64,000 nt of DNA from CAYNNP01 sp964398215 (GTDB lineage: Bacteria; Planctomycetota; Planctomycetia; Pirellulales; Pirellulaceae): contig CAYNNP010000002.1 in assembly GCA_964398215.1 (NCBI GenBank), positions 8,301 through 72,300 of the forward strand, read 5' to 3'. How positions within the stretch are numbered: position 1 is the first letter of the stretch; each line of letters opens with the position of its first letter. Below are positions 36,501 to 45,872 of the stretch, piece by piece. The position numbers and the translations under genes are program-made. The notes under the pieces were generated by a model. The model saw only the letters and a list, made by a program, of their open reading frames with translations, was not told the origin of the DNA and ran no database searches.

Positions 36501-39500
36501 ACCAATAACACGGATACGGAACCGACAGCAGTTTCGCCGCTAGTCGATGTGACAATCTCCAAGTCGGATTCACCAGATCCAGCCAACGCTGGGGAACAGT
36601 TGATCTATGAAATTGAAGTCACCAACAATGGGCCGTCAACTGCTACCAACGTGATTGTGACCGATCCATTGCCAGACGAACTGACCTTTGTTTCCAGTTC
36701 TGGTTCTGATGGTAACGTGACGGTCGTCGGGCAAGATGTTTCTGTTGCGTTTGGCACACTGCAGCCAAACGAATCCAAGTCGATTCAATTCACGACAGGG
36801 ATTGCGTCGGCCGCAGTCGGCACGATTACGAACATCGCTTCGGTCACGACCGATACTCCAGAGACGGACTTGAGCAACAATCAAGCCTCCGCTAGCACGT
36901 CGTTGGACCCGATGGTCGACTTGGTCATTTCCAAGATCGACAGTGTTGACCCCGTCGTGCCCGGTCGCTCATTGGGTTACACAATCACGGTTACCAACAA
37001 TGGCCCCGCTGATGCCAGCGGCGTCACCGTGATCGATACGCTACCCGATGGTGTTAGCTATTCCAGTGGCACGACGTCACAAGGCACTATCGATGCTAGT
37101 GGCAATGCAGTCACTGGATTGATTGGCACGTTGCTGGTCAATCAGTCGGCAACTCTGACGATCACAACCGGCGTTGATCCATCGCTGACAACGGATTTCG
37201 TGAATGTCGCAACTGTTAGTGCAAACGAACCAGAGATTGACAATTCAAATAATCGCGCCGAGGAGCCCACAAGTGTTACTCCGCAGGTCGATGTTACGAT
37301 TACAAAGACAGATACGCCAGATCCGGCGACTCCCGGTGGTTCGCTGGCGTTTGAAATCGTTGTCACGAACAATGGGCCTTCGACAGCTGAAAATGTATCC
37401 GTTAGCGATCCACTTCCCGGGACTTTGAGTTTTGTATCAGGTCAAGCAACTGATGTGACAATTCTGAACAACGGGCAAACGGTGGATGCTGGATTTGGTG
37501 ACCTGCTGCCAGGGCAATCCAGGTCATTGATCATCGCTTCGACGATCGCAGTCGATGCAGTTGGGACTATCATCAACACGGCAACCGTGTCGACGACCAC
37601 GCCTGAAACCGACCTGACAAACAACAGTGCCTCTGCGCAAACGACATTGGACCCAAGGGTTGATTTACGGATTACAAAAACCGATAGTGTTGATCCGGTC
37701 GTGCCAGGCCAGCAGCTTACTTATACGCTTGAAGTAACCAATGTTGGACCATCCGATGCGAGTGGCGTCATCGTCAGCGATACGTTGCCAGCAGGAGTGA
37801 CTTTCGTCAGTGGCAGCAGCACGCTGGGCAATGTGACTGCGGCGGGCGGAGTGGCAACTGCAAGCATTGGCGATTTAGGTGTAAATGAATCAGCGACAAT
37901 AACTCTGGTTGTGGATGTGAGTTCTGCAGTCACCTCGCAGATTTTGAACGTGGCGACGGTGACTTCCGAACAAATCGAAATCGATGGCGACAACAATCGA
38001 GCAGAAGAACCAACTGACGTTCGTCCAGAAGTTGATTTGAGCATCACCAAAACAGATAGCGTTGATCCGGTCACGCCGGGTGAACAGTTGACTTACACGC
38101 TGCAAGTGACCAACAGCGGTCCATCTGATGCCAGCAACGTCATTGTTACCGATACATTGCCTGCTGGAGTCGCTTTCGCCAGCGCCAGCAGCAGCCAAGG
38201 CAGCGTCGTACAAAATGGAAACATCGTGACCGCCAACGTCGGCGATTTGGACCTGAACGAGACGGCCACGATAACCGTCGTTGTTGACGTTAGCGCCGCA
38301 GTTACTGCGCAATTGTTGAATGTGGCAACCGTCGTAGCGGACCAAATTGAAACTGACAGTAGTAATAACCGCGTCGAAGAACCAACGGATGTGAACGCGC
38401 AAGTTGATCTGGTGATAGAAAAGACAGACAGCGTCGATCCTGTCGTTCCTGGTGAAGAACTCACCTATAATTTGCTGGTTACCAACCGTGGTCCAACTGA
38501 TGCAACTGGCGTGACGGTTTCCGATAGTTTGCCAGTTGGTGTGTCTTTCCTGCGCGGCAGCAGCGAACAAGGAACTCTTGATGTTACTGGCAACCAAGTC
38601 ACGGCGAATGTCGGTGAATTGTCTGCTGGTGAATCTATCAATGTCAGTATCGTTGTTCTTGTTGCACCGAATGTGAATCAACGTCTTGAGAACACTGCCA
38701 CGGTAACTGGAAACGAACCGGATCCAGACCCTGGCAACAATTCATCAACGGAAGGGACCGAGGTTGATCCGCAATTCGACTTGGCTGTCACGAAGACTGA
38801 TAGCGTTGATCCGGTCGTGTCCGGACAATCGCTTACGTACACGATCGACGTTATCAACAATGGACCGTCAACCGCCAGGAATGTTGTCGTCACCGACGAA
38901 CTTCCAGCAGGAGTGGTTTTCCAAAGTGGAACGAACGGCTTGGTCGCCAACGCCGATACACTGATGGCCACGATCGGAACACTGGAACCTGGAGTATCCG
39001 AGCAGTTTCAGATTTCCGTATTGGTGAATTCCGATGTTCGCGGCACAATCAATAATGTTGTCACGGTGACGACCGATAGTGGGACAGAAACAGTTCCTGA
39101 AAACAATCGCGACGTTGAACCGACAGATACTCGTGCAGAGATCGATCTTGCCATTCAAAAGTTAGTCTCGGCAACGCAGGTCGTTCCGGGGCAGGATCTT
39201 GTCTACACGCTCTTGGTTACTAACGATGGCCCGTCCGCAGCCACCAATGTTCAAGTACGTGATCGATTGCCAAGTCAATTGAGTTTCGTGTCCAGTAGTT
39301 CTTCTGCTGGCGCGGTAACGAATGTCGGAGGCGAGATCATTGGCACAGTGCCTTTGCTGGCTCCGGGAGGCAGCGCCGAGTTCATCATCATGGCAATCAC
39401 TGATGCCAATGCGAGTGGTTCGATTGTGAACACGGCTACCGTCACTGGCGATCAACCCGAAAGGGATCCAGACGACAATCAATCAACAGTCGTCACAGAG

Positions 39501-39890
39501 CTAGAGCCGCGTTCGTCGATCAGCGGTTACGTTTTCCGCGATCGAAACGGCAATGGACAGCGGGATAGCGGAGATGTTGGAATCGAGGGAGTGTCCATTC
39601 AGGTCGCTGGCACAAATGCGTTGGGGCAAAGTGTGTCGCGCACCGTTCAGACGAACAGTTCCGGGGAATATCAATTTACCGACCTGCTCCGCGGACAATA
39701 CGAACTCATTCAGGTCGCTCAACCCGAAGGCTATCGCGATGGGGAAGAATCGCTGGGCGCGGGAGCAAGTGCGATCGTCGGCAATGACTTCTTTTCGCAG
39801 CTCATGCTAGACGCGGGAGTTGATGCGATCGACTTTTCATTTGGCGAACTTGGACGCTTGACCAAACGTGACTTCCTTGGGTCAACTTAG
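33579..39890 (+). CDS. Giant surface protein with SdrD B-like domains and twelve DUF11 repeats
   Basis: A protein of 2103 residues. The basic N-terminus ends in RLTTERLENRHLLA, resembling the planctomycete LEPR-XLL export signal. Two SdrD B-like segments follow (residues about 25-120 and 348-490), then twelve DUF11 repeats of about 120 residues, each opening with a D-P-V-V-P-G-x-x-L-T-Y-T-like stretch and an NNGPS turn (about 35.06-39.5 kb), and a last SdrD B-like domain (ISGYVFRDRNGNGQRD). The C-terminus ends TKRDFLGST, which may be a sorting tail (inference). Probably a secreted or cell-surface adhesion/matrix protein. No transmembrane anchor is seen. Confidence 0.85.
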   Translation: MGILGKNSRRWVRRKNRRRRLTTERLENRHLLAIDFAAISGVSFEDMTGDGLTADDRRLELVSVELFLDDGDGVFDGGVADISQATTTTNVDGEYVFERLVAGSYFVQQTTPGGSIQRPGENVVAIDVSAADAGGTPGATIDSFDQTGQILIATSADPVQFSSVDAPEAVGGERDIRSEYVSGPGGGFERVIVSVNAADTSALLISQDAGTIGDYIFTWDGDDNDPFTLDPTGLGGFNLASEGPVTALQFSIAIDVGTTVQVDLHTDATHSSSASVFIPATGGSATFAEALIFLSDFVQTGVDGPADPSNLGAIQLIMPNQVDIDALVDFHRALGPTFLNANFANFVPQSLGNQVFDDLDANGVFDSGSEIGVSGVDVTLYRDVDGDAEFSVGDVVEATTTTTGPSGAYQFNGLIPGDFIVQLDEANFTSGGALEGFTSSPGNPDPNDGTDNDDNGLRLLGNGIVSSAISLESDGVAANDTDSTLDFGVVFAADLAITKTDTPDPVIAGNQLTYTLTVINNGDADATGVTVTDDLPTNVSFASASSSQGTFSESGGIFTAILGDLASGDSATIDLVVDVAPGTISQFSNTATVTGDQIDLIPANNTDTEPTDVLVRVDAAIIKSDSPDPATAGRELTYTLEVTNNGPSTATGVVVQDDLPDVLTFQNGASTRGAVSAVGQLVTAQIGTLEPNESARITIETLIDSSATGVISNTATVSTDGVETDETNNLDMEETTIVALVDLAITKQDSVDPVVPGTQLTYTLDVVNNGPSDATNVMVTDSLPDGVEYVSSSSSVGSVSETDNNIVVALGDLAVGESASIEIVVAVDPSVTSQFSNTAIVSSPEPDADLFNNTATEPTDVLPQFDLRIEKNDLPDPVVPGQQLTYTISVFNDGPSNATGVQVADTLPSVLSFDSGSTSQGTLTDNGQDLLAALGVIAVNESATITLVTDVSPDVVATIENTAIVSSDTGETDFTNNTDTEPTAVSPLVDVTISKSDSPDPANAGEQLIYEIEVTNNGPSTATNVIVTDPLPDELTFVSSSGSDGNVTVVGQDVSVAFGTLQPNESKSIQFTTGIASAAVGTITNIASVTTDTPETDLSNNQASASTSLDPMVDLVISKIDSVDPVVPGRSLGYTITVTNNGPADASGVTVIDTLPDGVSYSSGTTSQGTIDASGNAVTGLIGTLLVNQSATLTITTGVDPSLTTDFVNVATVSANEPEIDNSNNRAEEPTSVTPQVDVTITKTDTPDPATPGGSLAFEIVVTNNGPSTAENVSVSDPLPGTLSFVSGQATDVTILNNGQTVDAGFGDLLPGQSRSLIIASTIAVDAVGTIINTATVSTTTPETDLTNNSASAQTTLDPRVDLRITKTDSVDPVVPGQQLTYTLEVTNVGPSDASGVIVSDTLPAGVTFVSGSSTLGNVTAAGGVATASIGDLGVNESATITLVVDVSSAVTSQILNVATVTSEQIEIDGDNNRAEEPTDVRPEVDLSITKTDSVDPVTPGEQLTYTLQVTNSGPSDASNVIVTDTLPAGVAFASASSSQGSVVQNGNIVTANVGDLDLNETATITVVVDVSAAVTAQLLNVATVVADQIETDSSNNRVEEPTDVNAQVDLVIEKTDSVDPVVPGEELTYNLLVTNRGPTDATGVTVSDSLPVGVSFLRGSSEQGTLDVTGNQVTANVGELSAGESINVSIVVLVAPNVNQRLENTATVTGNEPDPDPGNNSSTEGTEVDPQFDLAVTKTDSVDPVVSGQSLTYTIDVINNGPSTARNVVVTDELPAGVVFQSGTNGLVANADTLMATIGTLEPGVSEQFQISVLVNSDVRGTINNVVTVTTDSGTETVPENNRDVEPTDTRAEIDLAIQKLVSATQVVPGQDLVYTLLVTNDGPSAATNVQVRDRLPSQLSFVSSSSSAGAVTNVGGEIIGTVPLLAPGGSAEFIIMAITDANASGSIVNTATVTGDQPERDPDDNQSTVVTELEPRSSISGYVFRDRNGNGQRDSGDVGIEGVSIQVAGTNALGQSVSRTVQTNSSGEYQFTDLLRGQYELIQVAQPEGYRDGEESLGAGASAIVGNDFFSQLMLDAGVDAIDFSFGELGRLTKRDFLGST

Positions 39891-39920
39891 GCGGTACGTG
39901 CGGGTACGTGCGGAAATGTT

Positions 39921-40562
39921 CTACTTCACCTTCTTGCGGCGAGTGCGCCGAGTTCGTTCGTAGCGAACTCGGCAGCCAATTGAAACGGTTTCTGGAATTG
40001 GCGGTGTTTTGCCATCGAGCACAGCATTGATGGCATCATGAACAAATCTCTTTGTGATTTCTTTTTTGCCATCGGGGCTATCGTCCAGCGATCCCATGTA
40101 TGCAACCTTTCGATTTTGGTCTAGCACATAGAACTCAGGAGTGAAAATCGCTCCGTAGTCCTTTGCTATCTTTTGGGTTTCGTCGTGCAAGTACACAAAG
40201 GGGAACTTCTTTTTCTGCGCCTTCTCTTTCATTGCCGGTAGCTTGTCTTCTTCGACCTTGTTGACATTGATTGCAACCACTGCGACACCTTTGTCAGCAA
40301 AGTCCTTGTGGAGTTTGATCAAACGATCTTCCACATCGACCGCGTAGGGGCAACTATTGCATGTGAAAACAACGACCACGACTTTTGTGTTTTTCAAGTC
40401 ATCCAGCGAGTGATCTTTGTCGTCCGTACCGGGCAGAGACTTCCAGGACGGCGCTTTATCACCGATGCTTAACACTTGGTTGTAAGTTCCAGCGATTGCG
40501 GGCACGCACATTGTCACCCAAGACACGAGAATGAGAATTGAGAGTCGGCGTTTCAATGTCAT
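39921..40562 (-). CDS. Exported thioredoxin-fold redoxin (AhpC/TSA-like)
   Basis: A protein of 213 residues with a signal peptide (to about residue 24), then a redoxin domain: GDKAPSWKSLPGTDDKDHSL, VVVVFTCNSCPY with the redox pair Cys68-x2-Cys71, AINVNKVEEDKL and a cis-Pro loop FTPEFYVLD. It belongs to the TlpA/AhpC-TSA group that planctomycetes export in many copies. The last 20 residues are unusually basic. It is divergent from the PVC dehydrogenase gene (226 bases between) and convergent with the giant protein gene. Confidence 0.85.
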   Translation of the reverse strand: MTLKRRLSILILVSWVTMCVPAIAGTYNQVLSIGDKAPSWKSLPGTDDKDHSLDDLKNTKVVVVVFTCNSCPYAVDVEDRLIKLHKDFADKGVAVVAINVNKVEEDKLPAMKEKAQKKKFPFVYLHDETQKIAKDYGAIFTPEFYVLDQNRKVAYMGSLDDSPDGKKEITKRFVHDAINAVLDGKTPPIPETVSIGCRVRYERTRRTRRKKVK

Positions 40563-40788
40563 GATTTCTGCTACGTCGAGTGTGAAGATTGAGCGGTGGA
40601 CATTCTAGTTGGAACGGCGGCTGGAAAGTACACCGGCAGTATCTGCCAGCCAACAATCAACCGTGCCATGCTATTGCTATCACAGCAATAGCATTGTGTC
40701 GATTCGTCTTGCGTCCAGCAGGCACAATTCCTAGTCTGCCGAAAGTTTCTCGTATTCACCGTCCTTTTTTGCCACGGAAGGCTTGGAA

Positions 40789-43700
40789 ATGGCTGTTCTT
40801 GCTCCAAAGCAACGACGACTTCACGCTCTTTTGTTGTCAACCTTTGTCTGTTTGTTTACTACATCCGCTTTCGCTGAAGAAGCGCAGTGGATCTGGGCAA
40901 CCGGTTCCACATTGCAGGATCCAGTTGCAAAAGACCAACAGTGTTTGTTTCGAAAATCGATCAACGTTCGCGTTCGTTCGGAGGCTCAGTTTGAGATCAT
41001 CGCTGATGATGAATACGAACTGTATGTCAACGGATATCGCATCGGCACTGGTGGTTCGATCAAGCGAGTTGATGAGTATGACGTTTCCGAATTCCTGCAA
41101 ATTGGCCGTAACATCGTCGCTGTCAAAGTGACGAATCGGACCGGAAAGCACGCGGCACTTGCAGCCCGGATCTCTGTCAGCCCTATCGACAACGAAGGCT
41201 GGTTCACATTCAATACCGACTCTACTTGGAAGACTAGCACTACTCCAAGTGACCTATGGGAAACTGTGCTTTTCAACGACCGTTCGTGGGGGCGAGCAAG
41301 TTCGTTTGGTAGGTTTGGCGAAACGGCACCCTTTGACCAAACCCAAGAGGAAGTCACATCGGCTCCTGAGCAAAAAGAGCGATTCCAAATCCAACGGGGC
41401 TTTGGAGTTCAGCGTGTTCTAACCGACGAAAAAGTCGGTTCGGTCATCGCGATGACGTTCAATGAGTTTGGGCACATCTTGGTTTCCCAAGAAAACGGGC
41501 CGTTGCTATTGGTTTTTGACAAGGACGAAGATGGCGTTCCCGAAACCGTGCGGACGTATTGTGATCAGGTCAAGTCTTGCCAGGGAATCTTGGCGCTTAA
41601 TGGTCAGGTCTTTGTGACAGGCATTGGCCCCGACGGACCAGCACTTTATCGCTGCTCTGATCGTGACCGAAATGGAACATTAGAAACTGTAAAGTCGATT
41701 GTCAAATTCAAAGGCTCCGCTGGTGAACATGGCGCTCATGGATTGCAGTTGGGCCCTGACGGCATGATCTACGCTGTACTTGGCAGCCATGTCCAAGCAG
41801 TCGGTGTGAAAGGTGACGGTCAAACTTACAATGGCAGTTACGAAGGCGACCTTGTTGCTCGCTACGAAGATCCCAACGGGCACGCGATGGGCATCAAAGC
41901 TCCTGGCGGAACCGTGATTCGGACGAACGCGGAAGGCTCGGTGGTTGAAACGGTCGCTGGTGGATTGCGAAACGCCTACGATCTTGTCTTTCACGGTAGT
42001 GGATCGATGTTTGTCCATGACTCGGATATGGAAGCCGATGTCAATACGCCGTGGTACCGACCGAACACTTTGTTTGATGTTTCGGAAGGCGGCGAGTTTG
42101 GTTGGAGAAGTGGCTGGTCAAAATGGCCCGATTACTATGTCGACCGATTGCCGAACCTTTTAGAAACTGGCCGTGGCAGCCCAACAGGTGGCGTTTGTTA
42201 CGAGCACTACATGTTCCCGGTGCGATACCAGAACACTCTGTTTTTGGCTGACTGGTCAGAAGGCCAGATCCTGAATGTAAAACTAAAACAACGTGGCGCC
42301 GGCTTTGTCGCCGACAGCGAAGTATTTTTGAAAGGCAATCCACTGAATGTCACCGACATCGAAGTCGGTCCTGACGGAGCGTTGTATTTCTGTACTGGTG
42401 GGCGCGGCACGATGGGCGGCGTTTATCGTGTGGTCTACAAGGGCGACGTTCCGGATCGAATGAAAAACATTGGCACTGGAATCGCCCGCGCGATCCGCCA
42501 ACCTCAGCTTCGCTCGGCTTGGGCGCGACAGGAAATTGCGTCTATTAAACGCGAGCTGGGCGACGAATGGGCACAGCTGGTTGCGGGAGTTGCGTACAGC
42601 AATGACAACCCAGCAGCGTACCGACTACAAGCCATGGATTTGATGCAGCTATTCGGCCCCGTTCCCAGCGAGGATTTTGTGGTCGAATTGAGCCAAGTAC
42701 CTAACGAAAAAGTACGGGCACGAGCGGCCAGCTTGATGGGATACCATCCTGGTTCGATTGGCGCGAGCCGATTGGTGGAAATGTTGGAAGACGACAATTT
42801 GTACGTCAGACGTTCTGCTTGCGAAGCACTATTGCGTAGTGGTGCTCGGCCGAAAGATCCCGAGGTTTTGTTGAACCTGTTGGCAGAAGAAGACCGTACG
42901 CTCGTGTTTCTTGCCCGGCGTATTTTGGAACAAGTTCCGGATATCAAATGGCGTCGCGAAGTGCTGACGTCACCTGACACTCGTGTGTCGTTGGTCGGCA
43001 TGCTAGGTTTGGTGAACGCCGATCCAAGTGACCGAACTGGTTTGTTGGTGTTGGAGCGGATCAGTGAAATGATGACTGACTTTCTGAGCGATGCTGATTT
43101 TGTCGATGCTCTGCGTGTTAGCCAAGTTGCGCTGCACCGATGTGACATCGATCCCGATCGAATCGTTCAATTCCGCAATCAAGTTGCCGAAGAGTTTCCG
43201 GCCGGTGAAGTCCGCATCAATCATGAGTTGATTCGCTTGGCAGCACATATGGATGCCAAGTCGATTGCTGATCGCGGAATCGACTTTCTTAGTTCCAATG
43301 CCAGCACGGAAGAAAAAACTTGGGTGGCAATGCACCTCCAGCTGCTTTCCCATCAGTGGACCGCAGAAAATCGATTCAAATTACTTCGTCACTTTGAGCA
43401 AGTCGCCAGTGAAACCACCGAGGGAGCACTGCCGCTATACATATCGGATGTGACTCGAGACTTTGCGAAAACGTTCTCAACTGACGATGTTCAAGCAGTC
43501 CTGGAACAGGGTAACGCATGGCGAAACGCAGCGCTCGCCTGTATCTACAAACTAAAAACGCCAATTGATGCGACTACAACGCAAACGCTAATGGGCTTGG
43601 ACCAGCAGATCGTGGAGAACCCACGCGTAGGTGACGTTCAGCGGCGTTTGCGAACCGGCATCATTGCGATGTTGGCAACTTCCAAATCACCGGAGGCTTC

Positions 43701-44586
43701 TGCGTATCTTCGTGAGCTTTGGCGCAAGGAACCAGAACGCCGTTCGTTGTTGGCGATGGCATTGTCCGCGAAACCAGAAGGCGAAAACTGGGACTACTTG
43801 GTGCGTAGCCTGAATATTTTGGATGCCGATGCAGTGGGTGACGTGGTGGGAGCACTGCGTAGTGTGCGTGTTGCGACCGATGACCCGATGGCGCTACGAG
43901 ACTTGATTCTGTTGGGCGTTCGAGTTCACGAAACTGAGCAGTCATTCGAGAATATTGAACGACTGCTGGAGCATTGGACTGGCATGAAGCGTCCAGTGAA
44001 GTCCGCAGCCAATATGAAGCCTTGGCAAAAATGGTACGCCAAGACGTTTCCAGATCGAACACCTGCCGTGCCTCCGCCAGCGGAAGAATCCAGTTGGGAC
44101 TTCAATCAATTGGTCGAGTACTTGGAGAGCGAGCGTGGTGGAATGGGTGACCCCATTGACGGTCGCGTAGCATTCACAAAAGCTCAGTGCAATAATTGCC
44201 ATCAGTTTGGTAACTACGGCAACGCAATCGGACCCAATCTATCTGGAATCTCGAGTCGGTTCACGAAACGAGAGATCGTCGAATCAATCTTGTACCCTGG
44301 CCATGTTGTCAGCGATCAATATGCGAGCAAGAAAGTATTGACCAACGATGGAGCGATTTACACCGGTCTCGTTGGCAAGAAATCGGATGGGTCAGTTTCG
44401 ATTCGTGATGCTCGAAACAAGGTCACGATCGTGGACCGCAAGGAAATCGATCAGATCCTTCCGCACCGAAGCAGTATCATGCCAAGTGGATTGATCGACG
44501 AGTTAACGCTTCGTGAAATTAGCGACATGATGAGCTACATGGGTGTCGTTACACCAATTCAAGTCGCCACACGACCTGAAGAATAA
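40789..44586 (+). CDS. PVC-type membrane-bound dehydrogenase with HEAT repeats and C-terminal haem
   Basis: A protein of 1265 residues from ATG 40789 (a TTG lies two codons earlier). After a signal peptide comes a sugar-binding-like beta domain (FEIIADDEYELYVNGYRIG), then the beta-propeller dehydrogenase domain (GFGVQRVLTD; HGAHGLQLGPDGMIY; ADWSEGQILNV), a HEAT-repeat region (about residues 570-1050) and a cytochrome-like end with CNNCH near residue 1134. This is the common planctomycete PVC dehydrogenase design; the physiological substrate is unknown, sugars being a usual guess. A part of its 3' end is repeated at 48.3 kb. Confidence 0.88.
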   Translation: MAVLAPKQRRLHALLLSTFVCLFTTSAFAEEAQWIWATGSTLQDPVAKDQQCLFRKSINVRVRSEAQFEIIADDEYELYVNGYRIGTGGSIKRVDEYDVSEFLQIGRNIVAVKVTNRTGKHAALAARISVSPIDNEGWFTFNTDSTWKTSTTPSDLWETVLFNDRSWGRASSFGRFGETAPFDQTQEEVTSAPEQKERFQIQRGFGVQRVLTDEKVGSVIAMTFNEFGHILVSQENGPLLLVFDKDEDGVPETVRTYCDQVKSCQGILALNGQVFVTGIGPDGPALYRCSDRDRNGTLETVKSIVKFKGSAGEHGAHGLQLGPDGMIYAVLGSHVQAVGVKGDGQTYNGSYEGDLVARYEDPNGHAMGIKAPGGTVIRTNAEGSVVETVAGGLRNAYDLVFHGSGSMFVHDSDMEADVNTPWYRPNTLFDVSEGGEFGWRSGWSKWPDYYVDRLPNLLETGRGSPTGGVCYEHYMFPVRYQNTLFLADWSEGQILNVKLKQRGAGFVADSEVFLKGNPLNVTDIEVGPDGALYFCTGGRGTMGGVYRVVYKGDVPDRMKNIGTGIARAIRQPQLRSAWARQEIASIKRELGDEWAQLVAGVAYSNDNPAAYRLQAMDLMQLFGPVPSEDFVVELSQVPNEKVRARAASLMGYHPGSIGASRLVEMLEDDNLYVRRSACEALLRSGARPKDPEVLLNLLAEEDRTLVFLARRILEQVPDIKWRREVLTSPDTRVSLVGMLGLVNADPSDRTGLLVLERISEMMTDFLSDADFVDALRVSQVALHRCDIDPDRIVQFRNQVAEEFPAGEVRINHELIRLAAHMDAKSIADRGIDFLSSNASTEEKTWVAMHLQLLSHQWTAENRFKLLRHFEQVASETTEGALPLYISDVTRDFAKTFSTDDVQAVLEQGNAWRNAALACIYKLKTPIDATTTQTLMGLDQQIVENPRVGDVQRRLRTGIIAMLATSKSPEASAYLRELWRKEPERRSLLAMALSAKPEGENWDYLVRSLNILDADAVGDVVGALRSVRVATDDPMALRDLILLGVRVHETEQSFENIERLLEHWTGMKRPVKSAANMKPWQKWYAKTFPDRTPAVPPPAEESSWDFNQLVEYLESERGGMGDPIDGRVAFTKAQCNNCHQFGNYGNAIGPNLSGISSRFTKREIVESILYPGHVVSDQYASKKVLTNDGAIYTGLVGKKSDGSVSIRDARNKVTIVDRKEIDQILPHRSSIMPSGLIDELTLREISDMMSYMGVVTPIQVATRPEE
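43879..44013 (+). repeat. Direct repeat, left copy, part 1 (inside the dehydrogenase gene)
   Basis: 135 bases of the dehydrogenase gene that recur at 48316-48450 with three differences and no indels. In the right copy this block joins directly to the second block, missing 545 bases (44014-44558). Confidence 0.95.
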
Positions 44587-44917
44587 CGTACGTCATGCGA
44601 ATCGTGGTTCAATGATGTCGTGAGCCACGATAGCTTTACGTTGAAACTTGATGCTTGCTTGTGATTGCAATCATCAGTTCGTGAAGCTTTGCGTTACTAG
44701 CTACGACGCTCGATTGAGCGATTCGTAGCGGCTGTCCGGTTGCGTCGGTTATCTTGCCACCGGCTTCTTGGACGAACAGCATGCCGGCTGCGAAGTCCCA
44801 CGGGGATAGCTTGTATTCAAAGAATCCACCGACATTCCCGCAGTCCCGAATCGGCGGATGCCGTGTATGTCTTGGGCAAAGAACTCTTCGATCGCTGACA
44901 ACGTTGCCCGCATCATG
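44559..44917 (+). repeat. Direct repeat, left copy, part 2 (gene end and phosphatase fragment)
   Basis: 359 bases that recur at 48451-48809 with one difference and no indels. They hold the last codons of the dehydrogenase gene and the 3' part of an inositol-monophosphatase-like gene on the minus strand. After 44917 the two copies diverge completely. Confidence 0.95.
44636..44917 (-). pseudogene. Inositol monophosphatase-like 3' fragment (left copy)
   Basis: A truncated copy of the C-terminal part of the gene at 48528-49306. It encodes the family segment YKLSPWDFAAGMLFVQEAGG and its end, in a frame shifted relative to the few upstream codons (IRRFGTAG). It has no N-terminal half: the sequence changes to unrelated DNA after 44917. 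It is a dead fragment made by the duplication and carries the same internal deletion (near 44840) as the other copy. Confidence 0.85.
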
Positions 44918-45251
44918 GCTTCAATAAGTATCGAGTTTAAACGGTGTTTGCCTGCGTCGCGAGGAGTGAAAATGCTCGCTAGCGACCACAACTCGTTACG
45001 CCAATAGGATTTACGTCCGAGCAGGCATTCGCGCGCGAAGGCGACTCGGGCGGTTCCCTATTATATATAACCGTAGTTTGTGGGGGTTTGTTCGCCTGAA
45101 TCTCTGGGCAACTTTGGTGGTGAATCCTGAGATGATGGAGAAACGAAACACGAATTCATTCCAGAAAATCTCCTGAACACTGAAAGAACCTCGCCCGGCA
45201 CCAGTGTATTAGGGCAGAGAACACAGAGCAGGGAACCACGGAAAACACCGC
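44918..45251. other. Left end of the inserted segment, no gene seen
   Basis: Unique sequence between the left repeat and the sigma factor gene. It contains GTTTAAACGGTG near 44935, similar to GTTTAAAACGGTG near 48199 at the other end of the insert. No open frame with a family match; the promoter of the sigma-kinase cassette should be here. An AT-rich stretch (ATTATATATAACC, about 45061-45072) is a candidate -10 region. Confidence 0.4.
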
Positions 45252-45872
45252 ATGCGAGATGCACCACAAACCAGAGCCAGTCTGATTCTCAGATTGAGGG
45301 ACCGTTCAGATCTGAATGCCTGGCGCGAGTTCTCTGAGATCTACCAGCCGCTGGTCTTTCGGCTGGCTCAGAGCAAAGGCTTTCAACACTCCGACGCCCT
45401 GGACATTGCTCAGGAAGTCTTGGTCCGAGTGGCCGGAGCTTTGGAACGCTGGGAGCCGGATGAAACCAAAGGAACCTTCCGCGGATGGCTGTACCGAATC
45501 GCTCGCAACCTGATGATCGATTTTCTGGAACGCGGCAAGCGACATCCATTGGCAGGCGGTGCAAGCGGAATCGTGAAGCTGGTTGAACAACAGGCTGACA
45601 AGGCATCGATGGAATCTCAAACCTTCGACACCGAATTCCGTCGACAGGTTTTCGCCTGGGCAGTCGATCGAATACGTCCATCGTTCCAGGACACAACGTG
45701 GCAGGCTTTTTGGAAGACGGCCGTTGGCGAACACTCGGCGGCAGATGTGGCAGCAGAACTTGGAATGTCAATCGGTGCGGTCTATGTGGCTCGGGCACGC
45801 GTGATGAAAAAACTTCGCAGTGAAGTGCAACGCGTCATCAAAGAAGACCAGCTAGAGGGAGTACTTCGATGA
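45252..45872 (+). CDS. ECF-type RNA polymerase sigma factor
   Basis: A protein of 206 residues. Region 2 shows DALDIAQEVLVRVAGAL, then GTFRGWLYRIARNLMIDFL; region 4 shows EHSAADVAAELGMSIGAVYVARARVMKKL, a helix-turn-helix. It belongs to the planctomycete ECF group that is encoded beside Ser/Thr kinases. It should direct RNA polymerase to a small regulon, probably including its own cassette. Its stop overlaps the kinase start (ATGA), so the pair is co-translated. It lies inside the segment bounded by the duplicated host sequence. Confidence 0.9.
   Translation: MRDAPQTRASLILRLRDRSDLNAWREFSEIYQPLVFRLAQSKGFQHSDALDIAQEVLVRVAGALERWEPDETKGTFRGWLYRIARNLMIDFLERGKRHPLAGGASGIVKLVEQQADKASMESQTFDTEFRRQVFAWAVDRIRPSFQDTTWQAFWKTAVGEHSAADVAAELGMSIGAVYVARARVMKKLRSEVQRVIKEDQLEGVLR

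Noticed and set aside
44749..44991. Open frame on the minus strand that looks like a small gene
   Set aside because: It is the duplicated, frameshifted end of the inositol monophosphatase gene running into unrelated sequence.
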